Made by a program: the position numbers and the translations under genes. Positions 37,000 through 48,371 of a stretch of 64,000 nucleotides of DNA are shown here, in pieces. The notes under the pieces were generated by a model. That model was not told where the DNA came from. It did no database searches and was given only the letters and a program-made list of their open reading frames with translations. The stretch is from Ananas comosus (taxonomy: Eukaryota; Streptophyta; Magnoliopsida; Poales; Bromeliaceae): assembly GCF_001540865.1 (NCBI RefSeq), contig NC_033627.1, positions 13,081,153 to 13,145,152 on the forward strand. Direction: 5' to 3'. The stretch's first letter is position 1; the number at the start of each line of letters is the position of its first letter.

Positions 37000-37654
37000 T
37001 ATGAATGCTTATATATATATATTTGTGAATCTCTCCCACACTCTTGGTCAACAACAAGTGAGGAAATGGTCGAGTACTTTTGCTTTTATGGGTTTTGGTA
37101 CAAGGAAACTCAAATAAAGGGAAACTTATGGTCGTTGCCCACTTTTAATGGAGTCTAAGGAACATTGAGTGTTGTTTTTATGGCTGGGCCTATTTATGGT
37201 GCTTCAACTGTTTGTTGAGAATCTCTCGAAACAAAATTATGTTGATGTAAATAGAGTCATTTTTACTATAAACGGATTAGATTCGGCTAAATTCAGTGAT
37301 TAAAAACTAACCAGATATAATGAATCTCTCTCAAACCTCATCCTTTGTTGAAGAGAACGACTGATGCCTCATTCTCTATCAAGCTTTTGATCCAAATTTA
37401 TTTTTATTGTGAAAAATTTGAATTTAAGATCGTAGAAGGAGAATTCAACACTTTCTTTTTAGATGATAGGTGGAGGATAGCCATCTTTTTAGGCATATCA
37501 AATGTCAGGTACGCGTTGTAACTGCAGTACCTGCAAGTGGGTCCTAGCGTCCATTACAAAAGATTTACTAGTAGAGTGACAGAATATTTAGTTAATAGAA
37601 GAGTTACTTTAACACCAATTTAATTTGTCACACTTTGAGTTTCAACGTCACTAG
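37000..37654. other. Intergenic DNA, no gene seen
   Basis: No clear coding frame or repeat boundary. Confidence 0.35.
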
Positions 37655-37978
37655 ACTCGTCAACAGATCAGCTGCATACACATGATACTTTGTGGATACG
37701 AAGTAATAGAAGCACCTGTAACCAGTATAAGAAATATTATTAGAAAGTAATAGAGCTATAAAAAGAAAAAAAAATAGTCTCATGTATATACATGTAATGT
37801 TGATGTTATACTTTTGGAATATTATGTACATTTTGAATTACATGTATGTATATGAGACTATTTATTTCCTTTTTGTAGTTCTATTCCTTTATAGTAGTTA
37901 TTCTTATACTGGTTATAGGTGATTTTATTGTTTCGTATACACAGGATATTCTGTGTATGCGACAGATTTGTTGACGAG
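37655..37978. mobile_element. Foldback MITE with about 80-bp inverted arms
   Basis: Left arm: ACTCGTCAACAGATC, GCATACACA, GATACGAAGTAATA, CACCTGTAACCAGTATAAGAA. Right arm carries the inverted forms, ending TTCTTATACTGGTTATAGGTG, GTATACACAGG, TGTATGCGACAGATTTG and TTGACGAG. The centre has inverted CATGTATATACATG-type motifs. It would form a long hairpin. Confidence 0.7.
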
Positions 37979-38172
37979 CCCGGTGGAGCTAGAACTCGGG
38001 ACGTGATAGATTAAATAAACAGTACCTATGTGTTGAGTATCCAGCATCTATATATGTATATAATTTTATATAATTTTATATAATTTTGTGACTGTGAGTT
38101 GCAGAAGTGGTTAGCCCATTAGCAGCCCAGTTTATTTTGGACCATTTTACATTGAATCTTGACCCACTTAGA

Positions 38173-38196
38173 GCCCAATTAGAGGCCAATTGGGCC
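38173..38196 (+). promoter_or_regulatory. Site II-like motifs upstream of plastid S5
   Basis: GCCCAA (38173-38178, inverse of TTGGGC) and TGGGCC (38191-38196) lie about 150-170 bases upstream of the ATG, with GATAAG at 38267-38272. TGGGCY elements are frequent in plant promoters of ribosomal-protein and organelle genes. Confidence 0.4.
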
Positions 38197-38343
38197 ACAC
38201 GGCTCAACAAACACTTGTTCAAAAAATTACATAACACACGAACGATGGTGACGAGATGAAGGAAGAGATAAGCCACCTCTTCTTTTTTCCCCTTCCTCTA
38301 TTCATCACTGTATCCAAGGGAGCGGAGCTCCACCGCCGCATCC

Positions 38344-40857
38344 ATGGCGATCGCCGCCGCCGCCTCCGCCGCGCTCTCCTCTCTCTCGCTCCGCTCCTCC
38401 CTCCCCTCCTTCCTCCTCTCCTCCAACCCTAAACCCTCCTCGCTCTTCCTCCTCCACCACCCCCATCGGCCCCCACCACCTCCTCTTCTCTGCTCCAAGC
38501 TCACCCCCTCCGCCGCAGACGCCGCCTCCGACGCTGCTGTTGCTGACGCCGGAGACGACGACGACGACGACGACGCCGCCTTCGACCCGCCGTCCCCGCC
38601 AGAGGGCTACGTGCCCCCGACCCCCTTCGACGAGCTCCCCCCGGAGACGGAGGAGGAGATCGCCGCGGCCTACGAGGAGATCTACGGCCCCGCGTTCAGC
38701 GGCGTGAGCGTGCTCGGGAACGACGTGTTCGCCATGGACGCGAAGCTCAAGAAGGCCGGGGGGCTCCTGGGGCGGCGGAAGAGGGAGAAGCCCAACGACG
38801 GGTTCGAGGAGAGGGTGGTGCAGGTGCGGAGGGTGACGAAGGTGGTGAAGGGGGGGAAGAAGCTCTCCTTCAGGGCCATCGTCGTCGTCGGCGACAAGAA
38901 GGGCCACGTCGGCGTCGGCGTCGGGAAGGCCAAGGAGGTCGTCGACGCCATCGCAAAATCGGCGGCGAATGCGCGGCGGAACATCGTCACCGTGCCCATG
39001 ACCAAGTACTCCACCTTCCCCCACAGGTGAGGATGGAGCTCCATGAGCCAAAACCCCAATTTTAGCCCCATTACATGTTTTGATGTTATCTTTATGGTTG
39101 AATTGATAGAAATTTACTTGTGTTGTTGAGTTTTTAGATCATGCAGTGGCTAATTTCTGCATTAATTTTGTGTTAGTTTCATGAATTAGATCCATTAATT
39201 TCAGCTATTCTGCTCAATTTGCTCCTCAAAATTTGGTGTGTTTAGCTAAAAATGTATGGACATAGCCTCAACTATAAGCCATTTCACATAAACCCTCAAC
39301 TATTATTCTTCTGATTGGCACCTCCTCTGTTTTCAATTGAATTGGTGATTCATTAAAATTAATAGTTTCGACAGCTATCAACTGTTAATAGTTAATAATA
39401 TCTGCAGTACCAAGAACAGTTAAGTTTAATGAAAATGCTGTTATATAGTTTATAAAGCTCTCAATTTGATTGTTTAAGATAACATAAATTAAAGAGTCAA
39501 AAGTTAAAGGGGTATCAATCAAAGAATAAAGAGAAAAAAGGTGAGGGCTCTATTTCCGAGTGTCATATATTTGAGGGATTTCGTGTTCATTTTTTCCCTA
39601 AAGTTTATGATCACTGTTTAGAATTGCTAATGTAGATAATTCATGGAGTTGACCATCGAGTAGTCATGTAGGCTGTATTGTTTTCCTTACAGTTTGTCAT
39701 GTTGGTGTCACATGAATGTATTGTGGTTGATATATTAGGAGCGCTTATTCCAGTTATCGCGAGCAGCATGTAGCTCTGGGCAGCAAGTCTCAATTTCTGC
39801 TCTAGATAGGGTAATTTTCATAAAGAGATATAAATGAAGAACTTTGGTTAGCAAGTATTTCACAGCATAACATTTAACACTACTGGAACTTTTGAAACTC
39901 AACCCACAAAGGACCACCATGTTGTGTACTCCAATTGCTGTCTTTCTTTTTCCCCACCAACAAGCTTCTTCCTGTTCAAAGAGTTTTCGCTTGGTAGTCA
40001 CACTGAAAGGTTTAAAAGCTTGATGTTCAAGGTTTATTTACTTCATCTACGCCTATTGCTTGAGAATAATGGTCGTGCTCATGATTTCATTGTTACCCCA
40101 AAGATTGATCTAGTAGGAAATGGGTCTCAGAATATATGTTAATACCCCCATTCATGTGCTTGATCAGTATGAAAGACACGTAAAATATTAATAGGTGAGG
40201 TAGGAGATGGAAATTTAACCCATTATATAATACAAAATTTTAATTTGTTAAATGTTGAAGGTGAAAATTGAACCCATGATCTCACAGAATGAAGGAGTTT
40301 TGAATTGACTCTAATATCATATTACCCAAAAGATCGATCTAGTAGGAAACAAGTCCAAAAATATATATTAACATTTTTGACCGTCCACAAGAATAGTTTT
40401 TTAGTGCTACGCACTTTGTAAGATGAGTTTGAGAAGTTCTTTATCGATGCTTCCCAGAACTTCTCGCTTTTGTTCATATAGAATGGCTCGTAGAGCTATA
40501 GAAATTTAGGGACTTGTCTGCATACAAGTTGATATTTGTCGTTACTGTATGTTCACTTCACCTGCTCAAAAGCTTGACTCTGTCCATTTTGCTCACTTGT
40601 AAATTAGAGCTGATGGAGACTACGGAGCAGCAAAGGTAATGCTGAGGCCTGCTTCGCCCGGTACAGGTGTTATCGCGGGTGGATCTGTGAGAATCGTACT
40701 GGAACTGGCCGGTGTCGACAATGCTTTGGGAAAGCAATTGGGTAGCAAAAACGCGCTCAACAACGCGAGAGCGACCGTGGTCGCTACCCAGAAGATGAGG
40801 CAGTTCCGCGAAGTCGCTCTCGAACGGGGAATTCCCATGGAGGAATTATGGAAGTGA
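38344..40857 (+). CDS. rps5: Plastid 30S ribosomal protein S5
   Basis: Two exons (38344-39026 and 40608-40857) join through a split Arg codon, giving 310 residues. The first 50 or so residues are Ala/Ser/Leu/Pro-rich with few acidic residues, as in a chloroplast transit peptide. An acidic spacer (about 70-112) follows. The S5 N-terminal double-stranded-RNA-binding domain spans about 154-222 ([32 protein letters not shown]). The second exon supplies the C-terminal domain: [33 protein letters not shown] and [16 protein letters not shown]. Bacterial S5 sits in the small subunit and contributes to decoding accuracy; the plastid protein should do the same. Codons in exon 1 are strongly G/C-ending. 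The 1.58 kb intron carries a small LTR element (40091-40373) and, at about 39.26-39.60 kb, inverted CCCTCAACTAT / ATATTTGAGGG motifs of another possible element. Confidence 0.95.
40091..40373 (-). mobile_element. SMART-like ultra-short LTR retrotransposon, copy 1 (S5 intron)
   Basis: On the minus strand a repeat of about 53 bases (TGTTAATATATATTTTTGG to TTTTGGGTAAT, 40373-40321) recurs as TATTAACATATATTCTG...GGGGTAACA (40144-40091). The internal part starts with TGATATTAGAGTC, a decayed form of the TGGTATCAGAG initiator-tRNA primer site. It ends with GAATGGGGG, a polypurine tract directly before the second LTR. Total 283 bases, no ORF. The order LTR-PBS-PPT-LTR is complete. Confidence 0.7.
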
Positions 40858-40899
40858 CTAAACCTGTTGCAAAACCCGATTCTTTTGATTATGTTTCGA

Positions 40900-41500
40900 T
40901 TACTCCTTTTTCGCTTGTATTTACCGAAGAAATATTGTAACCTGTTTCCTTTTCTTATATGTTTGTTTTGTTGTGGAATTGATTATGATGTGTGTGTGGA
41001 GAGTAAACGTCTCAGGATTTTGTAATTATGTTTCTCATTAAGTTCTTGATCTGAGGATTTTCGCAACATTAGTAGATTGTTTGCAAATGATTTGCAGAGA
41101 ATGGTCCTTCTAAACTTGAAAACTTTATGAAAACTATTTTGAATCTACTAAGTGTTCAAATTTGTCCTTGAAACTGGAACAAAAAGGAAGGGAACGTTAA
41201 ATCTAAAACGAGATGTGCGGCGGTAAATAAATCAGCTTTTGGAAATGGTATCATGGCATTTCTCTGTCGTATTCAATTCCATGGAATTTGGTGAAAACAA
41301 CTGGAAAAAAAAAAAAAAACTGTAACCATGGTCAAAAGAGGTCATGAAAAGTGGATTTCAAGCTCAAAAGGGCACACTGATGACATGTATTCCATATGGA
41401 TTTGAACGTGGATTATGAATGGATTTAACAATATTAATTACAATATTTATCCGAGCTCTTAATTTGGACCATTATTATGTAGACACCATATATATTTTGT
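40900..41500. other. 3' flank of the S5 gene, no further gene seen
   Basis: Probable 3' UTR followed by AT-rich DNA; a poly(A) run lies at about 41.31 kb. Confidence 0.4.
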
Positions 41501-41504
41501 GTGT

Positions 41505-41680
41505 ATATAATGGGTGACAGTGGTCTGTAGTTAGGATGATAGTAATTTTTAGTTAAAAAGATAGTATGATTTAACAGATGGAAATGATCAAAGTAGGGCT
41601 TAAAAATTATGAGTATAAAGAGATTTACATTCATAAAGATTATAGTACCTAAACTCTCTCTCTCTCTATATATATATTTA
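41505..41680. mobile_element. MITE, (TA)-associated family, decayed copy
   Basis: Contains GTCTGTAGTTAGGATGATAGT and TATGATTTAACAGATGGAAATGAT like the 29.1 and 50.8 kb copies. It ends TAGTACCTAAACTCTCTCT and then (TA)n. Confidence 0.45.
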
Positions 41681-41689
41681 TATCTAATG

Positions 41690-43684
41690 CATTATAATTA
41701 TAAGACTATGTCATTGCCGAGGATTAATCAAATCATGTCTTCGTGGATGATCTTACTCGTGACTCATTTTTGAAACTTTTTTAATTTGAAATAAATGTCT
41801 GATTAATTAATTAAAGTACATATCAAAAGGTGCCTTGCCCCTCTAGTCCCTGAACCTATCTATACAAGAAAAGTATTATTTAAGAAGTAGATCAATAAGG
41901 AACAAATTGTTCTCCTATTTATTCTGTGGATCCTAGATAGAGTACTTTACAAAGAATAAGGAACAAAAGAAAAAAAAAAAACTCCTAGCTAGCTTATTGT
42001 TGTCCACAACTCCCAAATTAAGCTGTTTTATATTCATTTTTTCTCGTAGATTTAGCTACAAAATGAGACAAAAGGATTAGAAGAAACAGAAATAAAGAAA
42101 AAAAAAAAAAGGAATCTGAAAATAGTGTATGAAACAGCTGCCATTCTCAGAGCCCAAACAATGAATTGCATCAAAAGTAGTGCCGAAGTTAAAATCTTAA
42201 AAGGATAGAATCACTGAATCAGCACATAAGAGCCATGCACGCACGCGCAGTAGTTATACATGAGTCTCTCTATTTTGGTCATTTTCCTATAAATATTTGT
42301 GATCTTTTAAGCTCAAACCTATATCTGAAGCAATATTTGAATACATGAATATTTTATTTAAAATATTTTTTTATTTACTCTAAAAAATATGTAGTATTTG
42401 ATTGATAATAAGTATGATTAAATATTTAGAATGAAGTTTATATAGTCTTCAATTTTTTTTTTTAGAATATAATAAATCAAAACACACGTAAAATCTTCTA
42501 TCTTACTAACTCATAGATGCAAGTATATCTTAAGAAGCAAAAAATCAAACTCCTAGCCAAAGACGAAGCCAAAAATTTACCGTTGAAGGAGCCAAAAGTT
42601 TATATAAATTAGAAATTTGAAGTGATAAATTAGGGGCTAATAAGAGATTTATCTTCTTTTCTTTTGCCACTTACTTTTATAAAGTTAAATTGAATCAATT
42701 GATGACCAGTTATACAAAATTTATATATTTAATAATTTTTTTTATAGTTATTTAATTTAACCATATTCTTAATTTAACGAGTTAGAAAAATTCAACTAAA
42801 AATTAGAAGATTAAGAGGTATCAATCCAAAGAAATAAGCATACTTTTTTATTTGATAAAAAGTAATCAAAATTATTAAATTGGATAAACTCTTTATTTAA
42901 TGAGAAAAACTTCTCAGTTGAAAAAAAATCAAATGTCAAACTAATGTCCATCTAAGAAATTAAAGTTAAATTGCAATTTTAGAATGGCCTATAGGCCAGT
43001 GAGGCAGTTTCCACACATATTATTAACCTATCTTAAAAGTATAAATATAAACTTAGAACTAATTTACAATAATTGAAAGGTTGATATTTTAAAAACCAAC
43101 ATGCTTTTGGTGTAATATTTTGTATGGGAACCACTTAGTAACATCTAAGCACATATCACTATTTAAATTTAAACTAATTATTTTGATCTCTAGCTTTGAG
43201 TTTCTTCATCCAAGGGGACTAAGAAACACAGTGCATAATTATTAATTACATTATGTCTAAAATAACAATTTAATTACTATTCAGCAACTATTCCAACAAA
43301 AAAAAAACAACAACATACACAAAAGCATATTATGGAACTATATATATACTTATATGTTTGTTTTTTTTCCTCTTTTTTACTTCTTACTGCAATTTCTACG
43401 ATTGCTGCTCTAATTAATCCACTTTCTCCTTCACCTTTTCACCCATCCACTCATCAAACCAAACCTAACATATTCTCTCTCTCTCTCTCTAACCAACTAA
43501 TTAATTAATTCTCATATATTTATATTCATCTATTACCACTTTATATATATCTTTCTACGTTCTCATGTCACTAAAGAAACAAAAGACAACAACAAACAAA
43601 AAGAAAAGCAAAAGAAAGGAAAAAGAAAACGACGCATATAGCATGGTGGAACGGTTGCCCAATTGATGACTATTTATGACCACC
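41690..43684. other. AT-rich intergenic DNA, no gene seen
   Basis: Only short homopolymers and a (CT)n run (about 43.47 kb). The last few hundred bases are the 3' flank of the Dof gene. Confidence 0.4.
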
Positions 43685-44455
43685 CTATGGAATTGTCGAC
43701 GACGTCGACGTCGTCGGAGGCGGTGGCAGCAGCGGAGCTGCTTCTGCAGAAGCAGCTGAAGAAACGCCGGGCAAAAAGAAGCTATTCCAGAAGCCAGACC
43801 CATCACCACCAGTAGTAGTAGCTATAGTCGGTGCAGCAGCAGCAGCAGTAGTAGTAAAAACACGCGGAGTTCCGGGTTGGACGAATAGGTTCGTCGCGAT
43901 CGTCGCCTGGAGAAACGGCGTCAGAGGACGATCGCCGAGGACGTTGAGTACCGCTCCATGCGGCGGCACGTGCGGAAAATTCATGTTGTTGTTACTATAG
44001 GGTTGGAAACCCCTCAATCCCCCGAAAAATTCTCCCGGATTGATCGCCGCAGGACGCAACGCCAACCCCTCGATGCCGCCGTGGAAGATTGGCGTTGGTG
44101 GTGGCGGCGCCATCGCGGCGGCGGCGGCGGCAGCGGCGTCAGCGATGATGTTGAGCTTGGGAAGTTTGCTGGAATTGGGCGTCGGGAAATTCGGATCGGC
44201 GGTTCTACTTTTGGCGGCGCGCTTCTTGCCGCCACCGCCGCCGCCGGGGGGGACGTTGCGGAGGGCCCCGCCGTGGGTCCAGTAGCGCTCGCAGGCGCGG
44301 CAGTAGTGCCGCGGCTGCGAAGTGTTGTAGTTGTTGTAGTAGCAGAATTTCGTGTTCGTCGAACCGCACCGCGGGCACTGCAGGGGCGGCGGATGCGGCG
44401 CCTGTCGCTGCTGCTGCTGCTGCTGCTGCTTCGGCTTTCGCGCCTCCGCCGCCAT
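43685..44455 (-). CDS. DOF: Dof zinc-finger transcription factor with atypical domain end
   Basis: From the ATG at 44455 the product is 256 residues. An in-frame ATG at 44509 would add 18 residues encoded by a (GGT)n tract and is less likely. The Dof domain lies at residues 26-74: [18 protein letters not shown], then [10 protein letters not shown], with Cys28, Cys31, Cys53 and Cys56 in the CX2CX21CX2C spacing that binds zinc. Dof proteins bind AAAG sites in plant promoters. The usual [15 protein letters not shown] end reads [15 protein letters not shown] here, with His for Arg and Pro for Val. The rest is low-complexity: poly-Gln before the domain, poly-Ala, and a Thr/Ala-rich tail. No intron is visible. 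Confidence 0.9.
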   Translation of the reverse strand: MAAEARKPKQQQQQQQRQAPHPPPLQCPRCGSTNTKFCYYNNYNTSQPRHYCRACERYWTHGGALRNVPPGGGGGGKKRAAKSRTADPNFPTPNSSKLPKLNIIADAAAAAAAAMAPPPPTPIFHGGIEGLALRPAAINPGEFFGGLRGFQPYSNNNMNFPHVPPHGAVLNVLGDRPLTPFLQATIATNLFVQPGTPRVFTTTAAAAAPTIATTTGGDGSGFWNSFFLPGVSSAASAEAAPLLPPPPTTSTSSTIP

Positions 44456-44572
44456 CAATATAATTATAATAAATTCACCACCACCACCACCACCACCACC
44501 ACCACACACTCTTTTGTATAACTCAATAAAAGTGATTACTAGCTAGTGCAATCCAAGAAGAGAGAAAAGGTG

Positions 44573-44577
<5 letters not shown>

Positions 44578-44602
<25 letters not shown>
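44578..44602. repeat. (TA)n tract upstream of the first Dof gene
   Basis: Alternating TA about 125-150 bases upstream of the ATG. It could double as a TATA region but I cannot show this. Confidence 0.5.
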
Positions 44603-44603
<1 letters not shown>

Positions 44604-44742
44604 GGCTTTGTGGTGAAATGAGAAGGGTGGTGTGGTGAGTTACATGTATATAATAGAGTGGGTGGGGGTTTATTAAGGTACTAGGAATATTTACTTCAAC
44701 GTGGCTCGCTGTATCCACTGGAAAATCTCGAAAACAACGGGC

Positions 44743-44748
<6 letters not shown>

Positions 44749-44788
<40 letters not shown>
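44749..44788. repeat. (GA)n microsatellite
   Basis: About 20 GA units. Further GA runs follow at 44.95 kb and 45.07-45.14 kb. Confidence 0.85.
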
Positions 44789-44789
<1 letters not shown>

Positions 44790-44791
<2 letters not shown>

Positions 44792-44937
44792 GAAATAAAG
44801 AGAGAGAGAGATTGGAGAAGTGGGTTAATTAAGTAGAATCCGGTTGGAGATATCCAAAGATATACTGGGACTGTAGAGAATTAGTGGAGTGAATATATGG
44901 AAATATATATGGTTCAGGGTGCAAATGTTACTAATCT

Positions 44938-44974
<37 letters not shown>

Positions 44975-46140
44975 AATAGATGAACCCACCTCATCAGTGT
45001 AGAGTTGCACCTTCTCTCATCATCTTCTTCTTCCTGGCCTTGGTTTTCTTTTGTGAAAGTGAGAAAGAGTTGAGAGAGGAAGAAGAAGAAGAAGAAGAAG
45101 AGGATAGAGAGAGAAATAGAGAGAGAGAGAGATGCAAAGAAAAGGTGACAAGGTAGCAGTTGTAGAATGGTTGGGAGGAGAGAAAAAGAGGAATGGGTTC
45201 AACAACAAATGGGCTGTGGGGAATGGGCCCAATTAACCCAATACGTTAGAGAGAGAGAGACAGAAAAATAGAGAGAGATAGAGCGGGTGCGGCGTTGACA
45301 CGCCTCCCGTAGCACTACGTTGGGAGCTGTGAAGAGCTTAATTCGTTCCTGGGTGGGTTTAGTTTAATTATTTTAATTAGTTCTCCGAGTAGTGTAGAGA
45401 TAGAGAGAAATTAAAACCTTTGGTTTTCTCTCTCTAAATCCCTTTCCTCTCTATCTCTATCTCTTCATTATTTAGTAGCAGTAATTAGTCATCTTCACTA
45501 CAAAAAAATATAGGACATTTTTTAGACCACCAAGCCACTTTATAATATAACAAATATTGATACTTTAAAATATATCATCACATAAATATTAGAATATATT
45601 TCATAGATACTTATTATAAGTGTCGATATATACGCGGTGACTTTTTATTTGTCATATTTTAATTGATATTTTTAAATATAATACAAAACTATATTGGAGC
45701 GCTTTTGAGCATCGTTACATATTTTAAAAAATGTTCTTACTATCAAAACCACCATAAACATTACTTAAGTTCTTTTTTAATTAAGCTAATGCGTCATACA
45801 CTGAGGGTGTGCATCTTATATTGTGCATAATAAACATGTCGATCGAGTGGAAGCTTAAAGGGATTTCCATATAGCTAGGGAGTCCAATTAATTATACTTG
45901 CTCTACAATTTTACCGCACTTTTAAATAGAACTGTAAAAACTACTAATAGCTCTTTAATTGTTAATTTCTCTAACAGCTTTTTTGTTGCAGCAGTGCTCT
46001 AAATAGTTTTGATTCCGAATGGTTTTTCTAAATATAAAAAACTTGATTCCATTCATGATTTGTACTAATGAACTTGATCATCGTATCAACCTGTATCTGT
46101 ACCCGTAACCGTGGGATCGATACCGATGGATTAACTAATT
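44790..46140. other. Upstream region of the first Dof gene, no gene seen
   Basis: GA-rich to about 45.46 kb, then AT-rich single-copy-looking DNA. No coding frame of family quality. Confidence 0.4.
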
Positions 46141-46148
46141 CTCGACCC

Positions 46149-46207
<59 letters not shown>

Positions 46208-46212
<5 letters not shown>

Positions 46213-46730
46213 AGGCTCCTATACTTTTGAAAGTACGAAAATCTCCGTACTTGTAAGTTGTTTTCGATGATGGGACATCCAATTTGGCGATCGGTTTCGT
46301 TAAACTTGATCTACGCTATTGGAACTATTTAGAAACCAAATTTCATAATTTTTTGACTTCATTTGTCTAATGAACGAGTAGCCTCAAAATGAATGGTTGA
46401 AAATAAAAATCTCATAAAAAATAATGATAAAGGACTCAAATTTTAAATCGGAAGTATTGATCTTGCTACTGATGTTAAGTAGAATTTTCTATTAAATTTT
46501 TATGTAATTTGGAAACTTTTACACCGTTGAACATAAAAACGTGCCACATCGGCCGTTAAAATAGTTATTTTTGAGACCTTTTGATCGCTTGGTAAATGAT
46601 GTCAAAAAATTATAAAATTTGGTTTCTAGATAGTTACAATAGAGTAGATTATACTTAACGGAGCCGATCGTCGAATTGGATGTCCTATCATCGAAAACAA
46701 TTTACAAGCATGGAGGTCTCCGTATTTTCN
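46208..46730. mobile_element. Long-TIR MITE, copy A, end lost at an N
   Basis: CTCCGTACTTGTAAGTTGTT, TTCGATGATGGGACATCCAA and GATCTACGCTATTGGAACTA on the left recur inverted at 46.62-46.73 kb. The inverted arms exceed 100 bp. A (TA)n(GA)n tract (46147-46207) touches the left end. The right end stops at the undetermined base at 46730, after which the expected terminal sequence is missing. Confidence 0.65.
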
Positions 46731-46759
46731 AGCGTTGCGAAGTTGATAAAACACGCGGG

Positions 46760-46764
<5 letters not shown>

Positions 46765-46838
<74 letters not shown>
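46765..46838. repeat. (CT)n(AT)n compound microsatellite
   Basis: CT units followed by AT units directly before MITE copy B. Confidence 0.85.
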
Positions 46839-46839
<1 letters not shown>

Positions 46840-47388
46840 GGGTCCGGTTACTGTACTATTATGAGTACGATCGCCTTCGTACTCATAAGTTGTTTTCGAT
46901 GATAGAGCTTCCGAATCGACGATCCACACCGTTCAACGTTATTTACAGCATTTAAAACTTCTAGAAATCAAATTTTATAATTTTTCGACATCATTTACCT
47001 TACGATCAAAAGATCACAAATTTGACAATTTTTAACGGCCGGTATGGAATACTTGCTAGTTTAACGGTGTAAAAAAATCGGAGTTTGTTGAATTTTTGAT
47101 AGAAAATTCTATTCACTATATAGATAAAGATCAATAACTCCGGTCTTGAATTGAAGGATCCGATCATCCTTTTTAGGACGTCATTCGATTTTGACCGTTT
47201 ATTTTATGCCAACTTGATGGACTTTATTATGATTTCAAAAATTTACGAAATTTATTTTCTAAAAGTTGCAAATACTCTAGATCATATTTAACGGAGTGGA
47301 TCGTCGATTCGGAAGCTCCATTATTGAAAACAACTTCTGAGTACGAGGGCTCCAATACTCATAATAGTATAGTAGCCATGGCCTATAT
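46840..47388. mobile_element. Long-TIR MITE, copy B
   Basis: Left end GGTCCGGTTACTGTACTATT, then GTACTCATAAGTTGTTTTCG and GAGCTTCCGAATCGACGATC. All recur inverted at 47.26-47.39 kb. Arms are about 150 bp; the middle has no ORF. It is a relative of copy A. Confidence 0.75.
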
Positions 47389-47399
47389 ATATATATCTA

Positions 47400-47640
47400 T
47401 AGAGTCCGGCTATGGTACGTGTAAAAGCATCAAAAGCTTGGTGCTTGTGAGTTTTTTACCATTAGATCTATACATTTGATCATTTTCATCCGTTAGATTA
47501 TACTATTCAACCAACCACCCGCTCAACCCTAGAGGGCCCACATCATCCTAACCGCATATCTCTTAATCTAAGGGCCAAAAACTTACAAGCACTAATGATT
47601 TGATACTTTTAAAAGCATAAGAGCTCAATTTTATATATAT
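47400..47640. mobile_element. MITE, (TA)-associated family, copy C
   Basis: Starts GAGTCCGGCTATGGTAC with AAAAGCATCAAAAGC and ends with CTTTTAAAAGCATAAGAGCTC. The core has CCAACCACCCGCTCAACCCT, the inverse of the AGGGTTGAGTGGGTGGTT-type core of other copies. (TA)n flanks both sides. Confidence 0.65.
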
Positions 47641-47659
47641 ACACACACACACACAATGC

Positions 47660-47905
47660 TATCAATAGTACCAAGCACCTTGTGCAACCAAATTTTTGAT
47701 GTTAGATCTACCTTTTGACCATTTTCACCCTTTGGGTCATACTATTCCATCAACCACCCACAAACCCTGGAGATCACTATCATCCTAACAGCTCATTCCT
47801 TCATTTAAAGGCCGAAAACCTAATAGCACTAATGACTTTGTGCTATTAATAGTATTCTAGCTTAGTATGTGTATATATATAGCTCGGCTCGGGTACTTTT
47901 AATAG
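47660..47905. mobile_element. MITE, (TA)-associated family, copy D
   Basis: Begins GCTATCAATAGTACCAAGC; inverted GTGCTATTAATAGTATTC lies near the right end. The core CATCAACCACCCACAAACCCT matches copy C. A (CA)n/(TA)n tract precedes it. Confidence 0.6.
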
Positions 47906-47911
47906 CACCAA

Positions 47912-48370
47912 TGTCACACCCTAATAATCCCACATCGGATATGAATGGGGATATGATTGGGTATATAAGAGACTTAGACACTAGTAATAATAACTATGCT
48001 TAAGCATTTTGGGCCGGTGGTTGGGCCCAATGAGTTATTGTTGCTAGTGGACTGGGTTGTTACATTTGGTATCAGAGCCAGTTCACCAGCCAGAAATGTG
48101 TGGCGAGTCTCAGCTGAGCCAGAGTCTGAAAGACAGGGTGATAGGCTATGCCGGAGTCTGAATGACAAGGTGATCGGCTATGCCAGGGTCTGGATGACAA
48201 GGCTAGCGAGACGAGTCTCACATCGCCTGGTGATCTTGGGCTGTGTGTGTGATTGGACTAACGAGGACGTCAGAGCCTTAATGGGGGGAGTCTGTCACAC
48301 CCCAATAATCCCACATCGGATATGAATGGGGATGTGATTGGGTATATAAGAGACTTAGACACTAGTAATA
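47912..48370 (+). mobile_element. TRIM retrotransposon with truncated 3' LTR
   Basis: The 5' LTR (47912-48064, 153 bases) starts TGTCACACCCTAATAATCCC and ends GGGTTGTTACA. Two bases later is TGGTATCAGAGCCAG (48067-48081), a 15-base primer site for initiator methionine tRNA. The internal part is only about 230 bases. A polypurine tract AATGGGGGGAG (48281-48291) precedes the 3' LTR (48293-48370), which matches the first 78 bases of the 5' LTR with two differences. The copy is cut off at the N at 48371. No protein is encoded, so it would depend on another element for movement. Confidence 0.85.
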
Positions 48371-48371
48371 N

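Noticed and set aside
38305..39051. Long minus-strand ORF opposite plastid S5 exon 1
   Set aside because: A GC-rich shadow frame; the plus strand encodes a clear S5 protein with a splice site that matches exon 2.
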